Positions 19,701-28,235 of a stretch of 29,481 nucleotides of DNA are shown here, in pieces (position 1 is the stretch's first letter; each line of letters starts with the position of its first letter). Source of the DNA: Nemertoderma westbladi. Taxonomy: Eukaryota; Xenacoelomorpha; Nemertodermatida; Nemertodermatidae. The notes beneath the pieces were generated by a model. The model was not told the DNA's origin, ran no database searches, and saw only the letters and a list, made by a program, of their open reading frames with translations. The position numbers and the translations under genes were made by a program. The stretch lies in assembly GCA_032718475.1 (NCBI GenBank), contig JAUCBJ010000549.1, positions 1-29,481 of the forward strand. The letters run 5' to 3'.

Positions 19701-20421
19701 AAAGCTAAATACCGATAAAACAGAAATTATTCTACTCCAATCAAGGTTCGGTCCGCAAGTTGATGCACCTGTTATTACAGTTGGTAACGATACTGTGGGA
19801 TGCAGCACTTCAGCACGAAACATTGGCCTTATAATAGACTCTCATTTAACACTCGTGAAACAAGTGGGGGTGATTGTTAGAGAATCATTTTTCCACCTTC
19901 GGCGCCTATCAAAGATAAAACGTTACATGAGTAAAGAATGTCTACAGATTTTAATACACACGTTTATTTTAAGCAAAATTGACAATAACAACTCACTGTA
20001 TTATGGACTACCAGGTACGGTGTTGAAGAGACTACAATATGTACAAAACTCGGCCGCTAGATTAGTTGCAGGGGTTAAGAAACGAGACCACATAACGCCA
20101 ACCTTACGTGCACTTCACTGGTTACCTGTATGTCGCCGAATAGAATACAAAATTGCATTGATAACGTATAAATGTCTACACGGTATGGCGCCTGACTATT
20201 TGACGAAACGGCTGACCCCATACGCTCCTACTAGAAACTTACGGTCCAGTGATCTAGAGTTGCTCCAACCCTCGCGCTATAGACTTAGAGGGCATTCTTC
20301 CGTCGCTGCTCCCACCATATGGAACTCACTGCCTGTGGAACTCCGACAAACCGTTACAATCGGAGCATTTAAGAAAAAGTTAAAAACGCATTATTTTAAA
20401 TTGGAATATAACAATGATTAA
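16772..20421 (+). pseudogene. LINE C ORF2: endonuclease-reverse transcriptase, frameshifted
   Basis: ORF2 normally nicks the target and copies the RNA by target-primed reverse transcription. The endonuclease begins LFNARSINQK (about 16850) and has AVTETWL, GDFNFH (17284-) and LSDHY (17478-). One extra base near 17501 breaks the frame, which continues FNIDLVKPKC. A 30/21-bp minisatellite (18129-18842) sits between the domains; two one-base deletions at about 18455 and 18480 shift the frame again. RT follows with FRPVSNLL, LVALDLCAAFDTV (motif A, Asp codon 19315), GLPQGSVLGPLLF (motif B) and FYADD (motif C, 19584-19595). The C-terminal block has LHWLPVCRRIEYKI and APTIWNSLP. Stop TAA is at 20419. 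No in-frame ATG lies before the first endonuclease motif. Confidence 0.85.
18129..18842 (+). repeat. 30/21-bp GC-rich minisatellite inside LINE C ORF2
   Basis: About 25 units of 30 bp, with a 21-bp variant lacking 9 bp. The unit contains GCTGGAGCGGTTCACCCCGG. Both unit lengths are multiples of three, so it reads as 10- or 7-residue repeats (GAAGAVHPGV, GAVHPGV) in the frame that enters it. In the next frame it reads ELLERFTPVS. Confidence 0.95.
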
Positions 20422-20880
20422 TTTTTTATAGGCAATATAACTCCGCCAGCGTTCTTTTTCAATCACCCTTCGCATTCATTAGTTTCAACTCGGCCAGCCG
20501 TTATGTTTGTTCTTAACCCAGATCTTGTCCGTTTTTTAATTAACGCATATTTTTTTAATTCATTGATTGCTTTAAGTTGAAGCGCCTAGAATATATAGCC
20601 CATAGAATTACAGCATATCTGTACATGTTTGATCTAGCACTAATTTATCACGGCTTGAATAGCATCGCCAATAACATTTTACTTCAATTGATCGTTTTTA
20701 ATCATGTTTTTAAGTTACAACCCATGTTTTTAGCTAACTGTTTAACGTAATTTAGTATTTAGTAAATTTGGTCTGTATATTGTGGTTGTATTGTGCAGTT
20801 CTGTTGTACCAAGCGCCTTGATCTACTGCACTTTTGTAAAGGCGCTATATAAATCATTATTATTATTATTATTATTATTA
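20422..20880 (+). other. LINE C 3' UTR with terminal hairpin and (ATT)n tail
   Basis: The last 70 bp hold AGCGCCTT (20812-20819) and its exact complement AAGGCGCT (20839-20846), then TATATAAATC and eight ATT units ending at 20880. A short GCGCC hairpin before a simple tri-nucleotide tail is the hallmark 3' end of L2/CR1-like elements. It is thought to be recognised by the element's own reverse transcriptase. Confidence 0.8.
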
Positions 20881-21143
20881 AGGATCTAAGTTCGTATGGG
20901 AAGGATCTGAGTTCGTATGGGAAGGATCTAAGTTAGTATGGGAAGGATCTGAGTTCGTATGGGAAGGATCTAAGTTCGTATGGGAAGGATCTGAGTTCGT
21001 ATGGGAAGGATCTAAGTTAGTATGGGAAGGATCTGAGTTCGTATGGGAAGGATATAAGTTAGTATGGGAAGGATCTAAGTTCGTATGGGAAGGATCTGAG
21101 TTCATATGGGAAGGATCTGAGTTCGTATGGGACGGATCTAAGT
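20881..21143 (+). repeat. 21-bp minisatellite, right part
   Basis: About 12.5 units of the same 21-bp repeat as at 15217-15415. CTAAG and CTGAG variants alternate for much of the array, giving a partial 42-bp higher-order pattern that the left part lacks. Confidence 0.95.
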
Positions 21144-22395
21144 GTAAAAGCTTTTGTGGGATAACTGATACGTTTGCCTTTGCTGGCCAGTTCCCCCCCA
21201 GGCGCTGGAATACTCTAAAAAAGGTTTTCTAGCTGTATATATATTCCCCTCGCCCGCAAGGTACCTTTACAGGGGTTTTAACGGACATAAAAGTAATTCT
21301 GCTATATACGTGTTTTAGTGGACATGGTAAGACAAAAAACTTGTAATGCACCAACCACCTTTCACAGTTTAGCCGTGATGATTCATATTACGACATCTAG
21401 CAGCTGGTTGCTGACATGGAAACAGCCATTGGCCGCGTGGTTCTTTGTTTGGCTTGGGCCAATCAGGGCGGTTTTTCCTGTCGACGTGTAGCTTTTCTGC
21501 CGATCATAAGGAGAGTGTTCAGTCTTACTGTTTTTTCTTGATACTTTGTTGTTATTGCTGTCTAAGCCAGAAACACCGGCATTTTTGGATAGATACTGCT
21601 GTACCGTAAACTGCTTGAATTATCGAAAGTATAAACTGTTACCTAATCTAACGAAACGAACTCACTGACTTAAATCACTCATCTCACCTTGATACTTCTA
21701 ACTCATTAATCATATTGTTTGTACTGTTATTTTACCGTCAGTTATTAATTGTAAATATTTGTTGATGGAAATATCGCTATTTGGATAATACGGATAAATC
21801 ACCCAATTCCCAATTTTCTTGATAACACTACAGGTTAGAGAGACCGGCTATACATAACAATTGCGATTTATATTAATGTGGTGTGTATTGAATCCAATGT
21901 TATTTAGCAGACCCTACGTGAGTCAATTACTGCTCTCTTTATGTGTGATCAAATGTACTGACTGTCGGCAGAATAGTGTGTATGATTGTGATTGGTAACA
22001 AAGTATTTCCTAAAGAATACGCTTTATACTTCAATCCCAAGCAGTATCGTTGCGTTTAGTATAAGTCTTAGTTCTGTTTAAATAGATAAAGCGCCACGTC
22101 CTAAAGGAACTGTTAATATTTCCCGAAAGCCAATAATATCTGTCAGAGATTAATTATTAACGATCTATCGAATAATACATTAGGTATACACTGCAACCTT
22201 ACACTGTAATAATACAATTCAAGCATCCGAATTCAGTCTCCCGGGTGTAGATCCATCGGGTGAATGATCGCGCATGGGCTGATTTCGGCTAATGTTTTGC
22301 GTATTAGCATAAATTATTGTCGTATGCTAAAGTGGTTTTAATTAACTAAAAGACATATAAAATTTGGCAGGTTAAACTGCTAAAGGTCTTCAAAA
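21144..22395. other. non-coding region, no protein gene recognised
   Basis: No open frame of note on either strand. The region is of more balanced composition around 21380-21500, where a promoter-like pair of CCAAT boxes lies. The rest is AT-rich. Confidence 0.5.
21380..21500. promoter_or_regulatory. possible CCAAT-box promoter
   Basis: ATTGG at 21428-21432 (a CCAAT box on the minus strand) and GGGCCAATCAG containing CCAAT at 21459-21463 lie 31 bp apart in a locally G+C-richer patch ending GGGCGG. Paired NF-Y sites at about this spacing are common in animal promoters. No coding exon was recognised on either side, so the transcript it would drive is unknown. Confidence 0.3.
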
Positions 22396-22398
22396 GCG

Positions 22399-22605
22399 CG
22401 AACAGTAACAGTTTATATTGTATTGCAGTGTAAGCATTAAATACAGCTTAATACTGTTCTGTCGAACAGTAACAGTTTATAAATCTTATTGCAGTAGGCA
22501 ATAAGGTTGCAAGTGTAGGCATTAAATACAGTTTAATACTGTTCTGACGAACAGTAACAGTTTATAATCTTATTGCAGTAGGCAATAAGGTTGCAAACTA
22601 CCGTA
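22399..22605 (+). repeat. imperfect 64-85 bp tandem repeats with hairpins
   Basis: GAACAGTAACAGTTTAT recurs at 22400, 22464 and 22549, each time with ATTGCAG and twice with GCATTAAATACAG. Two copies contain CTTATTGC-AGTAG-GCAATAAG, an 8-bp hairpin. CTGTTC/GAACAG forms another at the unit junctions. Confidence 0.75.
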
Positions 22606-22927
22606 GTGACTGGTAAAACTGAACCGGTACTTTGTAGGTCAGTAGGCCTAACTGTCATCACCGGTACCGGTACTGCTGTACAAGTACATTTAGTATTATT
22701 CGATTTGATTATTGTATACTGGTAGGTCTTAGTACTTAATCAGGGACTGCAGCCCTGAATTTTTATTGAGATTTTACCTATTTCTGTCGGTTTTATTTCC
22801 TAGTAGGCTAATATTGAGCAGAAGGCGTGTGACCCTGCTCAGATTGTTCAGATAATTGTAGGCTGAGCTGCTGTCTGACTGTTGTTGAGTTTGGAGAGAT
22901 TACGGCGTGTGTAGAGTTTGTCTGATA

Positions 22928-23032
22928 AAGTGCCGTTAGTAAGTTGGGGCAGTCATAACTGTAAGGTCAATCCCCTCTTAAAGAGTAAGTCGTACTACCG
23001 TGTTAGCACGCATACTAACTAACAGTTTCAGA
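22928..23032 (+). ncRNA. conserved structured block, copy 1 (putative RNA)
   Basis: A 105-nt block that can fold on itself. GTTAGTA (22935-22941) pairs with TACTAAC (23013-23019), closing a branched structure. Inside are GGGGCAGT-CATA-ACTG with CCCC downstream (22946-22975), a CTCT/AGAG hairpin (22975-22985), and CGTG-TTAG-CACG (22999-23010). It is identical to copy 2 except for two adjacent bases, both in the CATA tetraloop. AGAGTA in the middle and ACA near the end loosely recall H/ACA snoRNA boxes, but the hairpins are short for that class. Strand and transcription are unproven. Confidence 0.35.
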
Positions 23033-23214
23033 GTCTGCATATACTGTAGTTTATCTAGGCTTGATCGTAGTCTGCCAGTGTTTTAGCCTGTGTTTGTTTG
23101 TGTGGTCTGTTCAGGTACCGTAATAGTTATTACTCAAATATTTGTAGGCTGGATTGTTGTCTAGCTATTTTTTGGGTCTGAAGGGATTGCTGCGTGTGTA
23201 GAGTTGGTCTGATC

Positions 23215-23319
23215 AAGTGCCGTTAGTAAGTTGGGGCAGTCAACACTGTAAGGTCAATCCCCTCTTAAAGAGTAAGTCGTACTACCGTGTTAGCACGCAT
23301 ACTAACTAACAGTTTCAGA
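23215..23319 (+). ncRNA. conserved structured block, copy 2 (putative RNA)
   Basis: Same length and sequence as copy 1, except that the first tetraloop reads CAAC instead of CATA. All stem bases are unchanged. Immediately outside the block the two copies differ at about 7 of the next 40 positions, so the boundary of conservation is sharp. Confidence 0.35.
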
Positions 23320-23430
23320 ATCTGCACATACAGTAGTTTGTTTAGGCTTGATAGTAGTCTGCCAGCGTTTGGTTTGTATTTGTTTGAGTATTCTGTACGG
23401 GTAGCGTAATATTTATTATTCAGAGTTTAT

Positions 23431-24120
23431 GCGATTATTCGCAACATTCATGTCCCCAAGTTTATTCCTACAGTAATTGTGCTTGTTATACATACCGTTA
23501 TAGTTAAACTAACCCCGGTACTACATCAGGGCTGCTTGGCGTAGGTAAAGACTGACGACTTTGTGCTTCGGTCACTCCAGCAGATGCCGTGGTTCTTTTA
23601 ACTGTTCAAGTATATTTAACTACTGATTATTTGTTATACCGGTACTTGTACCTAATTTAGGGTTTAGAGTACAGTGCCTTCCGAAGTAATTAGTGTAGGC
23701 AGTATTTTTGTGTTGTAAAGTGGTTGATAGGCACATTCGTTAGCTCTATTAGCTTCTGGGTAGGAACAATCCGTGATACATAACGTAGTACCTATAGCGA
23801 TACGGTTATAGGTCGTCAGGCGGTGGTATTTTCCTATCTGGACAGTACAATATATTTACTACTACTTATTATTTAAATACCGTAGTACCCTGTCCTTTGT
23901 AATAGCCAGAAATCTAACCCTTTGTTGGACTGGTTTGTAGACTTCCTGTAAAATTACCCTAAAAATTTCGTACGTAATATTTTGTTGTGTTTAATTAGAG
24001 AATTAATCTCACCCGTATCGTAAGTAATTCGTAGTATTAAGTAACTTAGGTAAATTAGAATTATCAGTTTTAGTGTCAAATAAATAGCACTTCACTGAGA
24101 AGCGTTCAGCTTCGGGGACG
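23431..24120. other. AT-rich region, nothing recognised
   Basis: No coding frame, tRNA or organised repeat was found. Confidence 0.5.
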
Positions 24121-24125
24121 TCTAT

Positions 24126-24262
24126 TTACACCAAAAACACACAAAAACACACAAAAACACACAAAAACACACAAAAACTCACAAAAACACACAAAAACAC
24201 ACAAAAACTCACAAAAACACACAAAAACATACAAAAACACACAAAAACAGACAAAAACATAC
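24126..24262 (+). repeat. (ACACAAAAAC)n 10-bp satellite
   Basis: About 13 copies of ACACAAAAAC with rare substitutions, in the same orientation and of the same family as the long array that begins near 28236. Confidence 0.95.
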
Positions 24263-24445
24263 GGCATATATATGAAATGCCTGCAAAGGTAATTATCATT
24301 GCGGTTTGGGTTGTTGTCTGTTTGTATGCCTGTTTGTCTGTGTGGATGTAATTAATTGTAATCCAAAACGCAATAGTCAGATAGTTATTGCTGAAATACC
24401 TATAGGCATAGTCCAGTAGGGTGTTTAGGCTGACGGGTCAGCCTA

Positions 24446-24700
24446 ATCACCCAACTACACCCAACTACACCCAGCTACACCCAACTTTCACCCAACTACA
24501 CCCAACTTTCACCCAACTACACCCAGCTACACCCAACTTTCACCCAACTACACCCAGCTACACCCAACTTTCACCCAACTACACCCAACTTTCACCCAAC
24601 TACCACCCAACTACACAGCTACACACAACTTTCACCAACTACACCCAACTATACCACCCATCTACACCCAACTCTGCAAATACACCAAACTTCAACGTTC
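24446..24700 (+). repeat. terminal minisatellite of the foldback left arm
   Basis: Tandem ACACCCAACT and TTTCACCCAACT units of about 10-12 bp, decaying inwards. The inverted counterpart lies at about 27690-27860. Confidence 0.9.
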
Positions 24701-24925
24701 AACACAACAGCATCCAACTTACACCAAACTATACTGTATGGCACCTATCTTCCACAAATTACAATATGTACAGTAACAAACTCTGAACTTCTTTGAGGAA
24801 TTGCTGAGATATGAACTTTTAAAAGTTGCATGTACTCGTGCTGTATTTTGCCATCACTGCCCTGCAATTATGAAAATAACTAACTAACATTTTATTTTTA
24901 TTGCAGGTTGATTCTAGAATAATTG

Positions 24926-25221
24926 ATGAATTTAGCAATAAATATACAAAGGAGAGACACAGAGACTATTGACGAACGATCCAGATACCTATAGATGTCT
25001 ACACATACCACGCATCAAAACTCCAAACTAAACTGGCGCTGTGGGATTGCGGTGAAAATGAAAACGGTATTGATACAAAGGAGGGTCACCGTCACAGCCT
25101 TAACGACGAAATCGCATTGGAAACTTCTGTTATGGGAATAGCAATGCAGATAATTCGTACAAAGTTAATGGACATAAGTTCTATATTATACAGTATGTTT
25201 AATGCAATTATAATAATGTAA
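24926..25221 (+). pseudogene. left-arm copy of a short conserved frame
   Basis: Inverted counterpart of the open frame at 27220-27486. It begins ATGAATTTAGC just after TTTTTATTGCAGGTTG, a 3'-splice-site-like sequence. It is broken early by an insertion of about 35 bp with a stop (near 24990-25028), then is open from about 25029 (KLALWDCGENENG) to TAA at 25219. Most differences from the right arm are in one short segment (KEGHR against QGGQR). I do not recognise the family. Confidence 0.4.
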
Positions 25222-25512
25222 TTATCCTTTATGTATCATAGAATACAAGAAAAAAAACTGTAACATTATTTTCAGCTTCTTTATCTTAAACTTTATGGCC
25301 TTTATACTGTATTAATTAATTTTTAACGAAACAACAGAAACAATTTTAGAACTTTTTACATTTCTCATTACATTTTACATGTCTCAAGTTTACACTCCAT
25401 TTGGCTCCCTGATCCAATCTTAATGGTTAGCAAATAAAGTACTTTCTGTATAATATAGGCGAATAATAAATTTATCATGGAACCAAAATAATAAACGAAA
25501 GATAAGATCAAA

Positions 25513-25612
25513 TTAATATAAAGGCCACGAAGTTTAGAATAAAACTGTTGAAAATAAAGACTACTGTATGTTACAATCTTTCTTGTAATATGATACATAA
25601 AGGATAATTATA
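25513..25612 (-). repeat. extra inverted copy of part of the left arm
   Basis: The segment with ATACATAAAGGATAATTA and ATATAAAGGCCACGAAG is a diverged reverse-complement copy of 25215-25330, separated from it by ~180 bp. The foldback element therefore contains a smaller hairpin within its left half. Confidence 0.65.
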
Positions 25613-25616
25613 ATAT

Positions 25617-25743
25617 TTTATTGTTAAATTTCTGAATTACTTAACGCTCGTCCTTGGACAAGCCGTAAATACAGTAGATAGATGGATTATTTGCGGCTCG
25701 TCCATAGACGAGCGTTAAGTAATCAAGAAATTTAACAATAAAA
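25617..25743. mobile_element. 127-bp foldback MITE
   Basis: The arms 25617-25680 and 25688-25743 are near-perfect inverted repeats, beginning TTTATTGTTAAATTTC and containing TTACTTAACGCTCGTC, around a short spacer. It is coding-free. It lies inside the larger foldback element and has no counterpart in the other arm, so it probably inserted later. Confidence 0.7.
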
Positions 25744-26069
25744 CAACGTATTATAGTGTATAATGTACTTTTATCTCACTTCGGTCCCTCGTTTCAATAT
25801 TTCACTAACTCGAATATGATAATAACTCGAAATAAATTTTCCAGTATTTACTAATTATCATAGTGCGTTAAGGCTCGCCTTTACTACGTGGCTCGCATGT
25901 TCTCGCTGTTATGCCTCAGAACTAAACATTAGATATATTGTACTGTATGTCCTACTCATCTTCACATCCAAAAAAGCGACGTAGATTAGGATTTGTATGG
26001 TTTTTGACAATTTTATAATTTGCTTTATAATTTTTTATTTTCAAAAATCCTGACCTGCGAGAAAGTGGT

Positions 26070-26235
26070 GAAAGGTAAGTGTAGTTGGGTGGAAGTGAGA
26101 CAATGTTGAGTGTACTGTACTTGGGTGATAGTTGGGTGTAGTTGGGCGGAGAATTGGGTGTAGTTGGGTGAAAGTTGGGTGTTGTTGGGGGTAGTTGGGT
26201 GAAAGTTGGGTGTAGTTGGGTGGAAGTGGAGTGTA
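26070..26235 (+). repeat. internal minisatellite of foldback element
   Basis: GTAGTTGGGTG and AAAGTTGGGTG units, the same sequence and orientation as the right-arm terminal repeats, but located in the centre of the element. Confidence 0.85.
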
Positions 26236-26283
26236 ATTAAGAATTAATCGTGGAGAATTAGAATTGAGTGGAGAATTAATCGG

Positions 26284-26469
26284 AAACTCAAGGTCCGATT
26301 ATTTAGAGCAGCAGTAGTTCCAGTACTCCTCTACGGGAGTCCATGCTGGGCTCTAACTGCTGAGGACACCAAATCTCTGGATGGCACATTCACAAGAATG
26401 CTACGCCGGGTTCATTGTGTCAAGTACAATGCACACATTAGTTTGGAAACCTCAATGTTGATCACATGA
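26284..26469 (+). pseudogene. LINE reverse transcriptase C-terminal fragment
   Basis: One frame reads KLKVRLFRAAVVPVLLYGSP then CWALTAEDTKSLDGTFTRML and RRVHCVKY, followed by a stop. The pattern 'LF.A.V.PVLLYG...W.LT....LDG.YTRMLR' is the familiar block after the RT domain of many LINE ORF2 proteins. It is about 60 codons without the rest of the enzyme, so it is a captured or leftover fragment in the middle of the foldback element. Confidence 0.7.
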
Positions 26470-26895
26470 GGATTTTCGAATGGGTGGAATGTCTGAAAGA
26501 TTAAATACACTTCTCCCATTTCGTTGTTTGTAATAAAATAAGCTGAATATTGTCACATCCTACTGTACATATACTGTATGTACTAGAGACCACAAGCCGC
26601 GTCTATATGATTACGTTGATCAACGTCTGCAATTCTCTACCCTAGTGTGATGAATTATTATTTCTACTACTGTAAGATCTGTAATGTATAACGATCTTAT
26701 CGATTCTCATACTGTAGAGATCTTGTCCATTCTGGCATCGTCTGTATGTGAAGATCATAATAAGTTCCTTGCAGAAATTCCCTTGACCTGTACAGATCTT
26801 ACCAGATCCCCTTTTAGTTTATCAAAAATGTAAAATGTTCTAAAATTATTGCTGTTGTTTCGTTAAAAATTAATTAATATAAAGGCCATAAAGTT

Positions 26896-27147
26896 CGCCC
26901 ATGTGAATAATACCAGGATTTCACTTTTCGGTCGACATTTTATTGGAATTTTATGTATGAAGATTTTTTACTTTTTTTTAATTTATCTTTTTGATACGTT
27001 TCGTTTTGATACGGCTAAATTTCGTTTATTGTTTTGGTTAGATTCAGCCCTTTTGTAACCTGTGATTTTAATGAAAACCTGGGATTCTTCACATGGGGGC
27101 AACTGCAAAGTGAAATATATAACGGCAGAAAGTGTTTACATGGGCTC
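26896..27147. mobile_element. 252-bp MITE in the right arm
   Basis: This segment is present in the right arm but absent from the matching place in the left arm (near 25288), which shows the empty site. Its ends are 11-bp inverted repeats, GCCCATGTGAA (26897-26907) and its complement with one mismatch (about 27136-27145). No coding capacity. Confidence 0.65.
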
Positions 27148-27219
27148 AAGATTAAAATAAAGCTGCTGAAAATAATGTTACAGTTCTTTTTCTTGTATTC
27201 TATGATACATAAAGGATAA

Positions 27220-27486
27220 TTACATTATTATAATTGCATTAAACATGCTGTATAATATAGAACTTATGTCCATTAACTTTGTACGAATTATCTGCATTGC
27301 TATTCCCATAACAGAAGTTTCCAATGCGATTTCGTCGTTAAGGCTGTGACGTTGACCCCCCTGTGTATCAATACCGTTTTCATTTTCACCACAATCCCAC
27401 AGCGCCAGTTTAGTTTTATACTGTAGCTTGGATCGTTCGTCAATAGTCTCTGCGTCTCTCCTTTGTATATTTATTTCTAAATTCAT
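27220..27486 (-). CDS. short conserved open frame in foldback right arm
   Basis: An 88-codon frame starting MNLEINIQRRDAETIDER and ending with TAA at 27222-27220. A TTATTGCAG sequence lies just upstream on the same strand and could be a 3' splice site, so this may be the last exon of something captured from the host, or of an element gene. It contains ALWDCGENENGIDT and a helix-like IALETSVMGIAMQIIRTKLM. The inverted left arm keeps about the last 64 codons open with few changes. I recognise no family and do not assign a function. A low-complexity or random explanation is less likely because two copies agree in frame. Confidence 0.35.
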   Translation of the reverse strand: MNLEINIQRRDAETIDERSKLQYKTKLALWDCGENENGIDTQGGQRHSLNDEIALETSVMGIAMQIIRTKLMDISSILYSMFNAIIIM

Positions 27487-27689
27487 CAATTATTCTAGAA
27501 CCAACCTGCAATAAATATAAAACGTTAGTTTGTTATTTTCATAATTGCTCAGCAGTGGGGGCAACATACAGTACATGAAACATTTAAAAGCTCATATCTC
27601 AGCAATTCCTCAAAGAGTTTGTTACTGTACATATTGTAATTTGTGGAAGTTTGGTGCCATACAGTAGGTATAGTTTGGTGTAAGTTGGA

Positions 27690-27860
27690 TTCAGAGTGGA
27701 AGTGGAAGTGCAGTGGAAGTTGGGTGTAGTGGGGTGGAACTGTGTGGGGTGTAGTTGGGTGAAAGTTGGGTGTAGTTGGGTGTAGTTGGGTGTAGTTGGG
27801 TGTAGTTGGGTGTAGTTGGGTGAAAGTTGGGTGTAGTTGGGTGAAAGTTGGGTGTAGTTG
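27690..27860 (-). repeat. terminal minisatellite of the foldback right arm
   Basis: Tandem GTAGTTGGGT and GAAAGTTGGGT units, the inverted counterpart of 24446-24700, ending at GTTTAGGCTGACC. Confidence 0.9.
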
Positions 27861-27885
27861 GGTGTTTAGGCTGACCGTCCAGTAG

Positions 27886-28235
27886 TCTACACTCTACAGA
27901 TACCTTCAGTATAAATTAGATCATTGATGCACTCGATCCTCTGTGGAATCCCCATTATGAACATCACATATATTTCGCCTGGACGGATGCATCGCGCTTA
28001 TTCAATCTAAACATTACTATATGATTGTGATCAGGCAGGCAGGTTATGGTTGATATCAGTTAATGCGATGCCTTTGATAAATTGTGCAAAGGGCGATTAA
28101 GTACTTTAATACAGTAGATAGTGTGGTTGCGTTTTCGCCAACATCTCTTTCCAAGCTTGGTGAGAATAACTCTTCCGGGAAGAAAAATATACTCGATTTA
28201 TGACTACTATCATCTGATCATATGTTGACGTCACA
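27886..28235. other. spacer, nothing recognised
   Basis: Unique-looking sequence between the foldback element and the terminal satellite. No open frame or RNA fold stood out. Confidence 0.5.

Larger units (their letters stand above)
15416..20880 (+). mobile_element. LINE C: near full-length CR1/L2-type retrotransposon
   Basis: The order is 5' leader (15416-15643), ORF1 (15644-16762), ORF2 with endonuclease and reverse transcriptase (about 16772-20421), and a 3' untranslated region ending in an 8-bp hairpin and (ATT)n. The element sits inside a 21-bp minisatellite, which supplies both flanks in the same orientation. The 5' boundary is set by the end of the left array and is approximate. In-frame stops and three indels mean this copy cannot move on its own. 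Placement in the CR1/L2 group rests on RT and C-terminal motifs and the 3' end. Confidence 0.85.
22850..23430 (+). repeat. 287-bp tandem duplication
   Basis: Two copies offset by 287 bp (TGCCGTTAGT at 22931 and 23218). Flanking parts of the unit have diverged clearly, at roughly one difference in five bases, while a central 105-nt block is almost unchanged. The two blocks are listed separately. Confidence 0.85.
24420..27876. mobile_element. foldback transposon with long inverted arms (3.46 kb)
   Basis: Two arms of about 0.9-1.0 kb (24436-25360 and 26832-27876) are inverted copies, and both end in GGTCAGCCTAA followed by minisatellite. The element is flanked by a perfect 9-bp direct repeat GTCCAGTAG (24411-24419 and 27877-27885), read as the target-site duplication. 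Foldback (FB) and Mutator-like elements make 9-bp duplications, and tandem-repeat termini are typical of FB elements. The left end carries an extra 16 bp (24420-24435) that is an inverted copy of the terminus. The centre holds nested repeats and an RT fragment but no transposase that I can recognise, so it is non-autonomous. Confidence 0.72.

Noticed and set aside
24421-24786. 121-codon Thr/Pro/Asn-rich frame
   Set aside because: It is the terminal minisatellite of the foldback element read in one frame.
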